DNA from: JBMYRH01 sp049602155 | GTDB lineage: Bacteria; Myxococcota_A; UBA9042; PHBI01; JBMYRH01 | DNA: 64,000 nt | Reading direction: 5' to 3' | Assembly (NCBI GenBank): GCA_049602155.1 | Contig: JBMYRH010000008.1 | Span: 194,153-258,152 of the forward strand | Shown: positions 31,861 through 39,800 of the stretch, one piece after another | Layout: every line of letters starts with the position of its first letter | Numbering within the stretch: the stretch's first letter is position 1 | Made by a program: the position numbers and the translations under genes | Notes under the pieces: model-generated | Seen by the model: the letters and a program-made list of their open reading frames with translations, nothing else | Database searches by the model: none | What the model was told of the DNA's origin: nothing

Positions 31861-32568
31861 ATGGTCCTTCAGGCCAACGCGCTGGTGAAGCATTACGGTG
31901 AGCATGTGGCGCTGCGTGGGCTCGACTTAGAGGTCGGTGCTGGCGAAGTCTTCTGCTTGCTTGGCGCCAACGGCGCTGGCAAGACGACGACGATTCAGCT
32001 CTTCCTGGGCTTCATCGAGCCGACCTCAGGCAGCGCGAAGATCAAGGGGATGGAGGTCAAAGACCACGGCTTGGAGACCAAGCGGTGCCTGGCTTATATC
32101 CCTGAGAACGTGATGCTCTACCCCAACCTGACTGGGCTTGAGAACCTGGAGTACTTCTCTGTGCTCGCCGGTGTGGATGACGTCAGCGAGGGGCGGTTGC
32201 GCGCGACCCTTGAGCGGGCAGGCTTGCCACAAGAGGCGGTCGAGCGGCCCGTAGGCAACTACTCAAAGGGCATGCGACAAAAGGTGGGCATCGCCATGGC
32301 CATCGCGCGGAGGGCCGAGCTCTTGCTCCTCGATGAGCCGACCTCGGGGCTGGACCCCAAGGCCTCCAACGAGTTCTCTCAGCTCGTGACGTCGCTCAAA
32401 GATGAGGGCGTCGCCGTGCTGATGGCGACGCATGATCTTTTCCGGTCCCGCGAGATCGCCACGCGTATTGGCATCATGAAGCTCGGGAAGTTGGTCGCGA
32501 GCTTTGACGCCGCGGATGTCTCTCATAACGACCTCGAGCGTATCTACCTCGAGCATATGCACGACTGA
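31861..32568 (+). CDS. ABC transporter ATP-binding protein (NosF-like)
   Basis: 235-aa ABC ATPase: Walker A LGANGAGKTTT, Q-loop YIPENVMLYPNLTG, signature YSKGMRQKVGIAMAIA, Walker B LLLLDEPTSGLDP and switch MATHDLFRS. The sequence is of the ABC-2 exporter class related to NosF/CcmA and pairs with the two permease genes that follow 13 bp and then 2 bp apart. GGGGG precedes the ATG. It energises export or movement of an unknown envelope substrate; no adjacent substrate-binding or receptor gene is present. Confidence 0.9.
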   Translation: MVLQANALVKHYGEHVALRGLDLEVGAGEVFCLLGANGAGKTTTIQLFLGFIEPTSGSAKIKGMEVKDHGLETKRCLAYIPENVMLYPNLTGLENLEYFSVLAGVDDVSEGRLRATLERAGLPQEAVERPVGNYSKGMRQKVGIAMAIARRAELLLLDEPTSGLDPKASNEFSQLVTSLKDEGVAVLMATHDLFRSREIATRIGIMKLGKLVASFDAADVSHNDLERIYLEHMHD

Positions 32569-32581
32569 GGGTAAGGCTTCG

Positions 32582-34009
32582 ATGTCGACTATCCGACACA
32601 TCGCACGTAAGGAGCTCCGCGAGATTATTCGCGACGGCCGCCTTCGTCTCCTCGCCGGGATCGTGTTCGTCTTGGCGATGGCGGCGCTCATCTTTGGGGC
32701 CGATCAAACCTATCGCTCTCAGCATGCGCGGGAGCACGCCAGTGAACGGGCGGCTGCGCAGTGGGAAGGGCAGGGCGAGAAGAACCCTCACGTCGCCGCG
32801 CACTACGGTACGCACGTCTTTGCGCCGACCAGCGTGGCGACGGCCATCGATCCTGGGGTCTCGGCCTACCTCGGCCGCTCGTTGAAGCTCGAAGCCCATC
32901 AACGGAACCTTGCAGCGCATTCCGAGGCACAAGACGGCGCGAGCTTACAGCGCCTCGGGAGCTTCTCGGTCTCTACGGTGCTGTTGCAGCTGTTACCGTT
33001 GCTCATAGTCGCCCTCGGCTACGGCTTGTGGAGCCGTGAGCGGGAGCGCGGGACACTGCGGCAGCTCATCAGCACGGGGGTCGATCGACGCGCGCTCCTG
33101 TGGGGGAAGATCATCGCCCTCTTCGCGGTGGTGGCTGGGCTCTTGATCCCAGCCGCCCTCGTCATCATCGGGGTCCTCTGGTCCCTGGGTGGGGGGGACA
33201 CTCAGACGCTCTCTCGCTTGGTGTTGCTCGGGGTTGGGTACGCCGCGTACTTCGCTATCTTCGGTGGGTTGACGCTCTACGCCTCCGCCTCAGCTCCGTC
33301 GTCCCGTGCGGCCCTCGTGGCCATGGTGGGCGCCTGGGGGCTTTTTTGCTTGGTGATGCCGCGTGGGGCGACTGAGTTGGCCGGTGCTATGGAGCCATTG
33401 CCCAGCCAGGCGGCCCTCGCGCGGGACGTGTCCAAGAGCCTCGAGGTCGGCATCGACGGGACTGCGGAGCGTGAGGTCGCGATCGAGGCGATCAGGAGCG
33501 ACTTGATGGCGGACTCGGGGATGGCGGACACCGGTATGCTCGTGGATGACACCTTCTTGAGCGGCTTCGACCTTCAAGCTGAAGCGCGCTGGGAGGATAT
33601 GGTGTTTGACCACCATGTCCGCGCGCTTGAGGACCGTATTCAGGCTCAGGAGCGTGTGGTTACCCTCGTGGGCTTCTTGTCGCCATACCTGGCAATGCGG
33701 ACGCTCTCGGCTGGCCTGTGCGGGACGGACTATGCCCATCACCGCCACTTCACCGAGTATGCAGAAGTGTGGCGCAAGTCTTTGGTCGCTCAGCTGAATC
33801 AGACCTTCGCGGAGGAGGCGGGCGAAGAGGGATGGGATTATCGGGCAGGGCCGGAGCTCTGGAAGAATGCCCCGCCGTTTGAGTATCAGGCGCCTAGCCC
33901 GCTCGCGGCCCTCCAGATGCACCTCATGAGCGTGCTCTCGCTCCTCCTTTGGTTGGCGCTCGCGCTTGGGCTCGCGCGGCGCTCTGCGCAACGCGTCAGG
34001 GTGGTGTAG
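32582..34009 (+). CDS. ABC-2 type permease, DUF3526-like
   Basis: 475-aa permease with an N-terminal helix after RKELREIIRDGRLRLLAGIVF, a periplasmic domain of about 110 residues, then a helix cluster around LLIVALGYGLWSRERERGTLRQLISTG (coupling region), three more helices, a second large periplasmic domain (about 300-440) and a final helix. This double-domain arrangement fits the DUF3526/COG1277 family linked to multicopper-enzyme maturation operons. ATG 32582 starts 13 bp after the ATPase stop. It would form a heterodimer with the related protein at 34012-35427. Confidence 0.83.
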   Translation: MSTIRHIARKELREIIRDGRLRLLAGIVFVLAMAALIFGADQTYRSQHAREHASERAAAQWEGQGEKNPHVAAHYGTHVFAPTSVATAIDPGVSAYLGRSLKLEAHQRNLAAHSEAQDGASLQRLGSFSVSTVLLQLLPLLIVALGYGLWSRERERGTLRQLISTGVDRRALLWGKIIALFAVVAGLLIPAALVIIGVLWSLGGGDTQTLSRLVLLGVGYAAYFAIFGGLTLYASASAPSSRAALVAMVGAWGLFCLVMPRGATELAGAMEPLPSQAALARDVSKSLEVGIDGTAEREVAIEAIRSDLMADSGMADTGMLVDDTFLSGFDLQAEARWEDMVFDHHVRALEDRIQAQERVVTLVGFLSPYLAMRTLSAGLCGTDYAHHRHFTEYAEVWRKSLVAQLNQTFAEEAGEEGWDYRAGPELWKNAPPFEYQAPSPLAALQMHLMSVLSLLLWLALALGLARRSAQRVRVV

Positions 34010-34011
34010 CG

Positions 34012-35427
34012 ATGTGGCGCACGGTACTGAGATTAGAGTGGCGGATCGTGAGGCGGGACCGGGCCGCGTTGGCTGTCCTCGCGCTCTTCGCGGGCTTCCT
34101 CGTCCTGGCGGCCTTGGCCGGTGGTGGCCATGCGGACACCCTCGCTGAGGGCCTGGAGCGCACCGAGAGCGCTGAGCGGTCAAGGCTCGATGGGCACCAA
34201 GCGGAGATCAAGGAGCGGATGGCGGCTAAGGCCGACAGGACTGCGAAAGATCCACGCGATGCCGTGTGGATGGGGAAAGAGGGCGCGTCGCGTGTCGCGA
34301 TTTTACCTCCCTCTCCCTTGGCGCCGATCGCTGTCGGGCAACGCCAGCTTCACCCACAGGCCGTCAGAGTCAGCACAGAGATGAACCTGGCGGCGGAGCG
34401 TGAGACAGAGACCGCGATGAGCGGCCCGACGCGGCTGATGACGGGGGCCTTCGACCCGGCTTTTCTCTTCGTCGTGCTCTTCCCCCTGGTGATCATCGCG
34501 CTCTCCTACGAATTGCTCAGCGGTGAGCGCGAGCGCGGGACCCTCGCGATGCTGCTCTCGCAGCCCGTGAGCCAACACGCGCTCGTCTTGGGCAAGGCGG
34601 CCGCGCGCGCGCTGCTGCTCTGCGCTGTGACGTTCCTCTTCGCGCTCCTAGGGCTCGTGCTCGCCGGGGCAGATCTGACCGGTGACGGTGCTGTCGTGCA
34701 CATCGCGCTCTACGCGGCGGTGCTCGTCGCGTGGGCGCTCTTTTGGTTCGCGGCGGCGGTCGCTGTCAATGCATGGGGGCAGAGCTCTGCGAGCAACGCG
34801 CTCTCGCTCGTCGGGTTGTGGCTGCTCCTGGTGGTCGTCGTCCCGGGGCTGATGCATGTCGTCGTGGACGCCATCTATCCACCACCGTCTAAGGTGGAGC
34901 TCCTCCACGAGGCGCGTGAAGCCGGGCAAGAGGTCGAGCGGAAGCTCGCCGGCCTTGAGGGGCGTCACGACGTGGACACGACAACGAAAGGCTACGCCAA
35001 GCGCGTGGTCGAGGTGCAACAAGAGCTCGCGCGGCGCTCCGAGCCCGTGCTCAAGGAGCTTCGAGCACAAGTGGCAAAGCGTCAGTCCATGGTGGACACG
35101 CTGCGCTTTGTGTCCCCAGCGATCGTGACTCAGCTGGCGCTCGAAGATGTCGCCGGTGCGGGCGCTGTCAGGCACCAGCGTTTCGAGGCCCAGGTCGACA
35201 CGTATCATGAGCGATATCGAGCCTATTTCTTCGCGCACATCCAGGGGGGACAGCCCTTCACCCCCAAGGATCTCGAGAGCGTCCCCACGTGGGAGTTTGC
35301 CGAGGAGGACACAGGCGACCTCATCGCTCGTATCCTCGGCGGCGTCTTTGGGCTCTTGCTCTTCGCGTCAGTGCTTATCGGGCTGGCGTGGCCGGGGCTA
35401 CGCCGGGTAGGGCGACTGGCGCGCTGA
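34012..35427 (+). CDS. ABC-2 type permease, DUF3526-like
   Basis: 471-aa relative of the preceding permease with the same layout: N-terminal MWRTVLRLEWRIVRRDRAAL helix, a periplasmic helix-rich domain (about 35-140), a membrane block with YELLSGERERGTLAMLLSQPVS and ALVLGKAAARALLLCAVTF, a large second extracytoplasmic region (about 270-420), and a final helix. It begins 2 bp after the previous stop. Together with the ATPase the pair makes a complete exporter; the substrate is not evident. Its end is 3 bp from the end of the convergent FKBP gene. Confidence 0.83.
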   Translation: MWRTVLRLEWRIVRRDRAALAVLALFAGFLVLAALAGGGHADTLAEGLERTESAERSRLDGHQAEIKERMAAKADRTAKDPRDAVWMGKEGASRVAILPPSPLAPIAVGQRQLHPQAVRVSTEMNLAAERETETAMSGPTRLMTGAFDPAFLFVVLFPLVIIALSYELLSGERERGTLAMLLSQPVSQHALVLGKAAARALLLCAVTFLFALLGLVLAGADLTGDGAVVHIALYAAVLVAWALFWFAAAVAVNAWGQSSASNALSLVGLWLLLVVVVPGLMHVVVDAIYPPPSKVELLHEAREAGQEVERKLAGLEGRHDVDTTTKGYAKRVVEVQQELARRSEPVLKELRAQVAKRQSMVDTLRFVSPAIVTQLALEDVAGAGAVRHQRFEAQVDTYHERYRAYFFAHIQGGQPFTPKDLESVPTWEFAEEDTGDLIARILGGVFGLLLFASVLIGLAWPGLRRVGRLAR

Positions 35428-35430
35428 GCG

Positions 35431-36153
35431 CTACTTGAACTCAAGCAGCTCGACGTCAAAGACGAGCATGCCGGCCGGACGCCCACGGCGACCTTGGTAA
35501 GCCAAGGCCTCGGGGATCCAGAAGCGCACTTCGCTGCCGACGGACATGAGCTGAAGTCCCTCTGACCAGCCGGGGATGACCCGGTTAAGTGGGAAGCTCG
35601 CGGGCTTGCCGCGCGCGACGCTGCTGTCGAAGGCCTTACCGTCTGTGGTCCAGCCGGTGTAGTGGGCGGTCACCACACTAGTGGCGGTGGGCTTCGCCTT
35701 GCCGTCGCCCTTGGTCAGGACCTTATAAGCGAGGCCACTCTTGGTGGTCGTAGCGTCCTTCGGGGGGGCGGCCACGTCAGCCGGCGCCGCTGGCATCGGC
35801 GCCGTGGGCTTCACGCCCTCGATCTTGGTGGCGCCCATCTCGGCCATCACCTGCTTGTAAGAAGCCACACCGCCGCCGACCTTGTGGCAGTGGTTGCGGT
35901 GACAGTTCACGTAGCCGGGAGGTGGAGTCTTCGGGTTGAAGACGATCTCTTTGCCGTCCGCAGGCTTGGCGGCGGCGGTCTTCGTTACGGCCTGCGCCGG
36001 CTTTGTGGGCTTGGTCTCGGCCTTGGTCTCGGCCTTGGTCTCGGCCTTGGTCTCGGCCTTGGGGGCCGTCTCGGGCTTGGCCTCTGGGGCTTTCTTCTCG
36101 CAGGCCGTCAATCCGAGGGCCAGCGTCACGATGAGGAGAGTACGGTACGTCAT
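35431..36153 (-). CDS. FKBP-type peptidyl-prolyl isomerase lipoprotein
   Basis: 240-aa lipoprotein (lipobox LTAC at 15-18). After it comes a charged linker with four AETK tetrapeptides (12-bp DNA repeat), then a short Cys/His segment CHRNHCH (C84-C89-H90, a CX4CH pattern), then an FKBP domain at about 137-240 with HYTGWTTDGKAFDSS, VIPGWSEGLQLM, EVRFWIPEALAYQG and GMLVFDVELLEF. The FKBP core is complete, so prolyl isomerase activity on envelope proteins is likely. Heme or metal binding by the CHRNHCH segment is speculative. ATG 36153 has GGAG 6 bp upstream. Divergent from the nitronate monooxygenase gene. Confidence 0.86.
   Translation of the reverse strand: MTYRTLLIVTLALGLTACEKKAPEAKPETAPKAETKAETKAETKAETKPTKPAQAVTKTAAAKPADGKEIVFNPKTPPPGYVNCHRNHCHKVGGGVASYKQVMAEMGATKIEGVKPTAPMPAAPADVAAPPKDATTTKSGLAYKVLTKGDGKAKPTATSVVTAHYTGWTTDGKAFDSSVARGKPASFPLNRVIPGWSEGLQLMSVGSEVRFWIPEALAYQGRRGRPAGMLVFDVELLEFK
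36011..36060. repeat. 12-bp tandem repeat inside FKBP lipoprotein gene
   Basis: Four perfect copies of TTGGTCTCGGCC (reverse strand encodes AETK) in the linker of the FKBP lipoprotein. In-frame copy-number change would lengthen or shorten the linker without breaking the protein. Confidence 0.95.
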
Positions 36154-36320
36154 GGAGTGCTCCGTGTGCGTGGACGACGAGCGCGATGTACCACGAGATG
36201 GTTCTCCGTCCAATAGCCTGTCGCGAGAGCCGTGAGTAAAGGGGCCCAAGTTGGGCGCTAAAGGGATGGACACAGGGCCCCGCTCGATAGACGATGAGCC
36301 GCCCTCTAGAGGAGATCCTG

Positions 36321-37217
36321 ATGCCGCTCGAAACCCCACTCTCGCGTAAGCTTGGCTTGAAGTACCCTTTCGTGCTCGCGCCGATGTTCATCATCTCGAA
36401 CAAGGAGATGATCGTCGCTGCAGCCGAGGCCGGGGTCTTGGGTACGATGCCGACCTTGAACGCGCGAACCCCAGAGGCGCTGCGCGCTGATCTGGAGTGG
36501 ATCCGAGCTCGGACGGACAAGCCCTTCGGGTTGAACCTCACGATTGGGCTGACTCAAGAGAGTCGCCGTGAAGCGGACATGGCGCTCCTCAAGGAGTTCG
36601 AGGTCCCGGTGCTCATCACGAGCTATGGCAACCCTACGGAGTACGTGAAGCGCGCTCGGGAGAGCGGCACCACCGTATTCCATGATGTGATCAACCTGCA
36701 GCACGCTAAGAAGGCAGAGAGCGCGGGCGTGGATGCGATCATCGGCGTCAGCGCCGGTGCAGGCGGTCACGCTGGGCGAGTGTCACCGTACGTGCTGATT
36801 CCATACCTGCGAGAGCACCTCACCGTGCCCATCATCGCGGCGGGTTGCATTAGCACTGGCGATCAGATCGCAGCCTCTCTGGCCCTCGGGGCCGAGCTCG
36901 CGTACATGGGTACTCGCTTCATTGCATCGGCGGAGTGCCAGGCTGAAGAGGCGTATAAGCAGCTGGTGGTCGAGGCCACCCCTGAGGATATTGTCTACAC
37001 CGATGAGGTCAGCGGAACGCACGCCAACTTCTTCAAGCAGACCCTCCCCAATCACCCTGACTTCGAGCCAGGGATCTCAGGGGATGAAGGGAAGCGCTGG
37101 AAGAGCATATGGAGCGCCGGACAGGGATCAGCGCTCATCCATGAGGTCAAGCCTGTGGCAGACATCGTCGACGATCTCGTCAGGGAATATCACGACGCCG
37201 TTCAGCGCTTGGTGTGA
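36321..37217 (+). CDS. Nitronate monooxygenase / 2-nitropropane dioxygenase family
   Basis: 298-aa FMN-dependent TIM-barrel protein. Typical features are RKLGLKYPFVLAPMF, PFGLNLTIG, GVSAGAGGHAGRVSP (phosphate-binding GAGGH) and GAELAYMGTRFIASAE (second phosphate loop). Relatives oxidise nitronates or act as enoyl-ACP reductase FabK; the size and GAGGHAG fit nitronate monooxygenase. ATG 36321 with GAGGAG about 6 bp upstream is preferred over ATG 36294. It is followed by the convergent folE2 after 4 bp. Confidence 0.86.
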   Translation: MPLETPLSRKLGLKYPFVLAPMFIISNKEMIVAAAEAGVLGTMPTLNARTPEALRADLEWIRARTDKPFGLNLTIGLTQESRREADMALLKEFEVPVLITSYGNPTEYVKRARESGTTVFHDVINLQHAKKAESAGVDAIIGVSAGAGGHAGRVSPYVLIPYLREHLTVPIIAAGCISTGDQIAASLALGAELAYMGTRFIASAECQAEEAYKQLVVEATPEDIVYTDEVSGTHANFFKQTLPNHPDFEPGISGDEGKRWKSIWSAGQGSALIHEVKPVADIVDDLVREYHDAVQRLV

Positions 37218-37221
37218 GCCG

Positions 37222-38223
37222 CTAGGCGGTGAAGCCGCCCTGGCGCCCCTTGACCGTGACGGCCACAGCGTCGTGCGGGTGCAGGCTCTCATGGTGCGAT
37301 ACCTCAGCTCTGTAGTCGATGATCCGCGTGTCTGCATCGAGGGCGTGCTTGATGCGCCGCGCCGCGTCTTCGCAGAACATGAGGTTCTGACCGTTCAGGA
37401 GCGCAAATGCTTGCTCGTCTTCCCGCTTCACGGCCGCCTGCACAACGGTCTTTAGTGCGCCTTCGACATAGTCGATGATGGTGTCGACGCTAGGGGTCTC
37501 GGCCCCGTCGATGAGCTCGACCTTGATCGTCGCCTCACTGCGCTGACTGTGTGGTGTCGCACGGATGGCCTCCTCGGTGCCGAGCCATTGGCGGACCATG
37601 GTTGCGTCGATGGTGCTGGCGCCTCGGAAGTCTCTATCGAACGCCTCTTGAATCAACTGGCGCGCGAGCGCGGCCGAGCAGGGGCACGTGCTTGAGTAGG
37701 TCACGACCGTCTCCAACACGTGGCGCACCTGACCGCCCTCAAGGGTGGTCGAGAGCGTGATGGGGTAGTGCCTCCAGCCAGCATGCTCACTGACGAGGGC
37801 AGCTCTCTTCCTCATGTGGGTGTACGCGATGCTCACGTGTGCGCTCGACGAGAGGTCGCCATGGGACCCTTTGAAGGCGTGCACCACGTCCGCGAGGGTG
37901 TCGAAGGAGAGGACATCGCGCTCCAGGATCTCCTGCAGCGACAGGAAGAGGCGCGACATGTGGATCCCCTTCGCTGTGGGGTCGTCCAGGCTGACGAAGG
38001 CGCTGGCGAGCGCCGGCCCGATGTGGATCTGCCCATCCATGCCGAGGAGACGGATGGGGACCTCGATGTCTGACATCCCGACGCGCTCAAGCGTGCCCGG
38101 GACAGAGGCCCCCTTCTCTGCGATGTCAGGCATCGTGCGCTCGCCATTCCCCGCTCCGCCAGGCGAAGAGGAGGGCTGCTGCAGTTGGAATCCCTTATGT
38201 GATGTGTAGGGGTTGGTGATCAT
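37222..38223 (-). CDS. folE2: GTP cyclohydrolase FolE2
   Basis: 333-aa type IB GTP cyclohydrolase, the FolE2/MptA (DUF198) family. It converts GTP to 7,8-dihydroneopterin triphosphate, often as the zinc-sparing replacement for FolE. Conserved blocks include MSDIEVPIRLLG, IHMSRLFLSLQE, VVTYSSTCPCSAALARQ (metal-binding Cys region), DIIDYVEGALKTVVQAAVKREDEQAFALLNGQNLMFCEDAARRI and VSHHESLHPHDAV. ATG 38223 is supported by GAGGA 6 bp upstream, although an in-frame MPDIAEK at 38133 also matches the family start. It follows the PTPS gene by 52 bp on the same strand. Confidence 0.93.
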   Translation of the reverse strand: MITNPYTSHKGFQLQQPSSSPGGAGNGERTMPDIAEKGASVPGTLERVGMSDIEVPIRLLGMDGQIHIGPALASAFVSLDDPTAKGIHMSRLFLSLQEILERDVLSFDTLADVVHAFKGSHGDLSSSAHVSIAYTHMRKRAALVSEHAGWRHYPITLSTTLEGGQVRHVLETVVTYSSTCPCSAALARQLIQEAFDRDFRGASTIDATMVRQWLGTEEAIRATPHSQRSEATIKVELIDGAETPSVDTIIDYVEGALKTVVQAAVKREDEQAFALLNGQNLMFCEDAARRIKHALDADTRIIDYRAEVSHHESLHPHDAVAVTVKGRQGGFTA

Positions 38224-38275
38224 CGGTGTCCTCAGGGTGTGTTTCGGTGTGGGGGGGAGCGCCGCGGGGACGGGG

Positions 38276-38809
38276 TTATGCGATGGGAAGAGCAGGGGGG
38301 GCGGCCCACGACCGCGCGTAGCGCGCCGCCTGCCCGGGAGACTCGGACACCGTGACGACGACGCGGCTCAGATGGAGCGTGGGGCAAGCAGTGGCTAACC
38401 TGTTCAGGAACTGCTCACACAGGTGAGCGGCCAGCGCTTCGCTGGACGTATTGTCCCCTTCGATGAGGACCACGTCCGCCCTCGGGAAGGTGAAGATATC
38501 CCCCCGCCATTGGGCGCTGACCCGTGTCTCCTCCTCGGTGACGTCGAGCGCCGGGTTGTCTGTCGGCAGGAGGGTGCGGTGGTCAAGGGTGTCGCAAGCG
38601 GCCTTGAAGAGCGGCTTGACCTCGATGAAGTCGGCGACCAAAGAGGCATCGCCGAGCCCCGCATGGAGCTCGACTTCGGCGCGGTAGTTGTGCCCGTGGA
38701 GAGGCTCGCGCTCCCCGTCGGCGAAGATGAGGAAGTGGGCGGCAGCGAAGTTAAAATACTGCTTGTCCAGGATGATGGAGTGCTCTTCGCGATAGGACAT
38801 GGCGTTCAT
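38276..38809 (-). CDS. 6-pyruvoyltetrahydropterin synthase-family protein (PTPS-III-like)
   Basis: 177-aa T-fold protein using dihydroneopterin triphosphate. Zinc ligands are His in FAAAHF and the two of LHGHNY. The residue aligned with the catalytic Cys of QueD (CxxxHGH) is Arg, and the segment reads EPLHGH, i.e. ExxHGH, the motif described for PTPS-III proteins that make 6-hydroxymethyl-dihydropterin for folate. The neighbour folE2 provides the substrate, and no queC or queE is present, which supports folate over queuosine. LDHRTLLPTDNP and GDNTSSEALAAHL are family-like. ATG 38809 has GGAG about 9 bp upstream. A promoter and inverted repeat lie upstream (38898-38962). Confidence 0.87.
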   Translation of the reverse strand: MNAMSYREEHSIILDKQYFNFAAAHFLIFADGEREPLHGHNYRAEVELHAGLGDASLVADFIEVKPLFKAACDTLDHRTLLPTDNPALDVTEEETRVSAQWRGDIFTFPRADVVLIEGDNTSSEALAAHLCEQFLNRLATACPTLHLSRVVVTVSESPGQAARYARSWAAPPALPIA

Positions 38810-38897
38810 GCGTTCCGCTCCGGTGCTTGGTCATTGAAGCCGAGCTACGTCTGGGTGGGGGCGCGACATCAGGGAGGTGAGCAGGATACCCACCGTG

Positions 38898-38962
38898 TTG
38901 AACAGATATTGAACTAGATAAAGGGGCTCTGTCAAGGCTTTGAATAGGAAAAATCTGTTCAA
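38898..38962 (-). promoter_or_regulatory. Promoter with 10-bp inverted-repeat operator upstream of PTPS-folE2
   Basis: An AT-rich island in a GC-rich genome. Read on the reverse strand, TTGACA (38930-38935) is a perfect -35 box with CAATAT (38906-38911) as a weak -10 at 18-bp spacing. It is bracketed by a perfect 10-bp inverted repeat, TTGAACAGAT at 38898-38907 and ATCTGTTCAA at 38953-38962, about 55 bp apart centre to centre; the first half overlaps the presumed start site. A second TTGAAC lies at 38909-38914, giving TTGAACAGATATTGAAC. The layout fits a repressor controlling PTPS and folE2. The regulator is unknown. Confidence 0.6.
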
Positions 38963-38974
38963 TCAATTCAGAAC

Positions 38975-39799
38975 CTATCCAAAGTGCCGCTCCACGGGTT
39001 GGGCCCGGGCGGTTCGCGCATGTCTCTCGAAGAGCAGGTGTGTGTAGACGAGAGAGAACCCGAGGCGTTGCGCGTTGCGCTCGGTTGGCCCGCCGGGCAC
39101 CGAGGCGATCAGTGCGTGGTTGAACCCTTGCGCCTTGGCGAAGTGAAGGCGGTGTGTGATGAGCGCTGAGTGGACGCCACGGCGGCGGGCCTCGGGGGCG
39201 ACGCCGCCAGCGAAGAGCACTGAGCTTCCTTTAAATGTCTCGATCCCGCCGCTCGCGATGAGTCGCTCGTCACGCTCGACGAGCCAGATCGTTGAGCGCC
39301 TGTGAGCCGCGACGCGGCGCGAAATCGGGTGCATCCCCTCAGGCAGTTGGCCGTCAGGGAAGAAAGCTCGCCCCTGCGCTGTGCAGAAGGCCTCGATATC
39401 GACAGACTCGTTTGGGTCGACCTCACGGAAGGTGAGTCCGTCGCACGTTGGCATGTCGGGGAGCGCGTCGAGGGGGTGAACCAGCACTGAGTCGCGGTCG
39501 ATGGCTTTGAAGCCGCGGCGCTCGAGGCCTGCCATGAGCGAGGGGTGTTGGAAGGGGGTGACTTGGACGCGACACGGTCTCTCCCGTGTGTCGTAGAAGG
39601 CTTCAAGGTCGTCCAGCTCTTGGTCAGACACGGTCCCTGAGAGGCCTAAGCCTGCGGCGTAGTCGGCCCATGACCCTGGGATGTCGCATGCCATCCAGCC
39701 GCTGTTGATGGGGGCCCCATCACCTCCGATCTCTCGCAGGACCTGGGCCAGACGCCGCGCGTCGTGCTCAGCAACCCCCTCGGGGGTGAGCGCTGTCAT
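38975..39799 (-). CDS. GNAT-family acetyltransferase
   Basis: 274-aa acetyltransferase with a long N-terminal part and a C-terminal GNAT core: IWLVERDERLIASGGIETFKGSSVLFAGGVAPEARRRGVHSALITHRL. The AcCoA-binding R/QxxGxG/A loop is EARRRGVHSALI, and the final strand GFNHALIASVPGGPTERNAQRLGFSLVYTHL is typical. The substrate is unknown. ATG 39799 starts one base after the stop of the upstream gene (TAACATG), so the two are co-transcribed. Its end lies just before the operator-rich promoter of PTPS-folE2. Confidence 0.85.
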   Translation of the reverse strand: MTALTPEGVAEHDARRLAQVLREIGGDGAPINSGWMACDIPGSWADYAAGLGLSGTVSDQELDDLEAFYDTRERPCRVQVTPFQHPSLMAGLERRGFKAIDRDSVLVHPLDALPDMPTCDGLTFREVDPNESVDIEAFCTAQGRAFFPDGQLPEGMHPISRRVAAHRRSTIWLVERDERLIASGGIETFKGSSVLFAGGVAPEARRRGVHSALITHRLHFAKAQGFNHALIASVPGGPTERNAQRLGFSLVYTHLLFERHARTARAQPVERHFG

Positions 39800-39800
39800 G

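Noticed and set aside
38276..38809. QueD (queuosine) assignment
   Set aside because: The catalytic Cys of QueD is missing and the ExxHGH motif and folE2 neighbour favour the folate-type enzyme; no queC or queE is seen.
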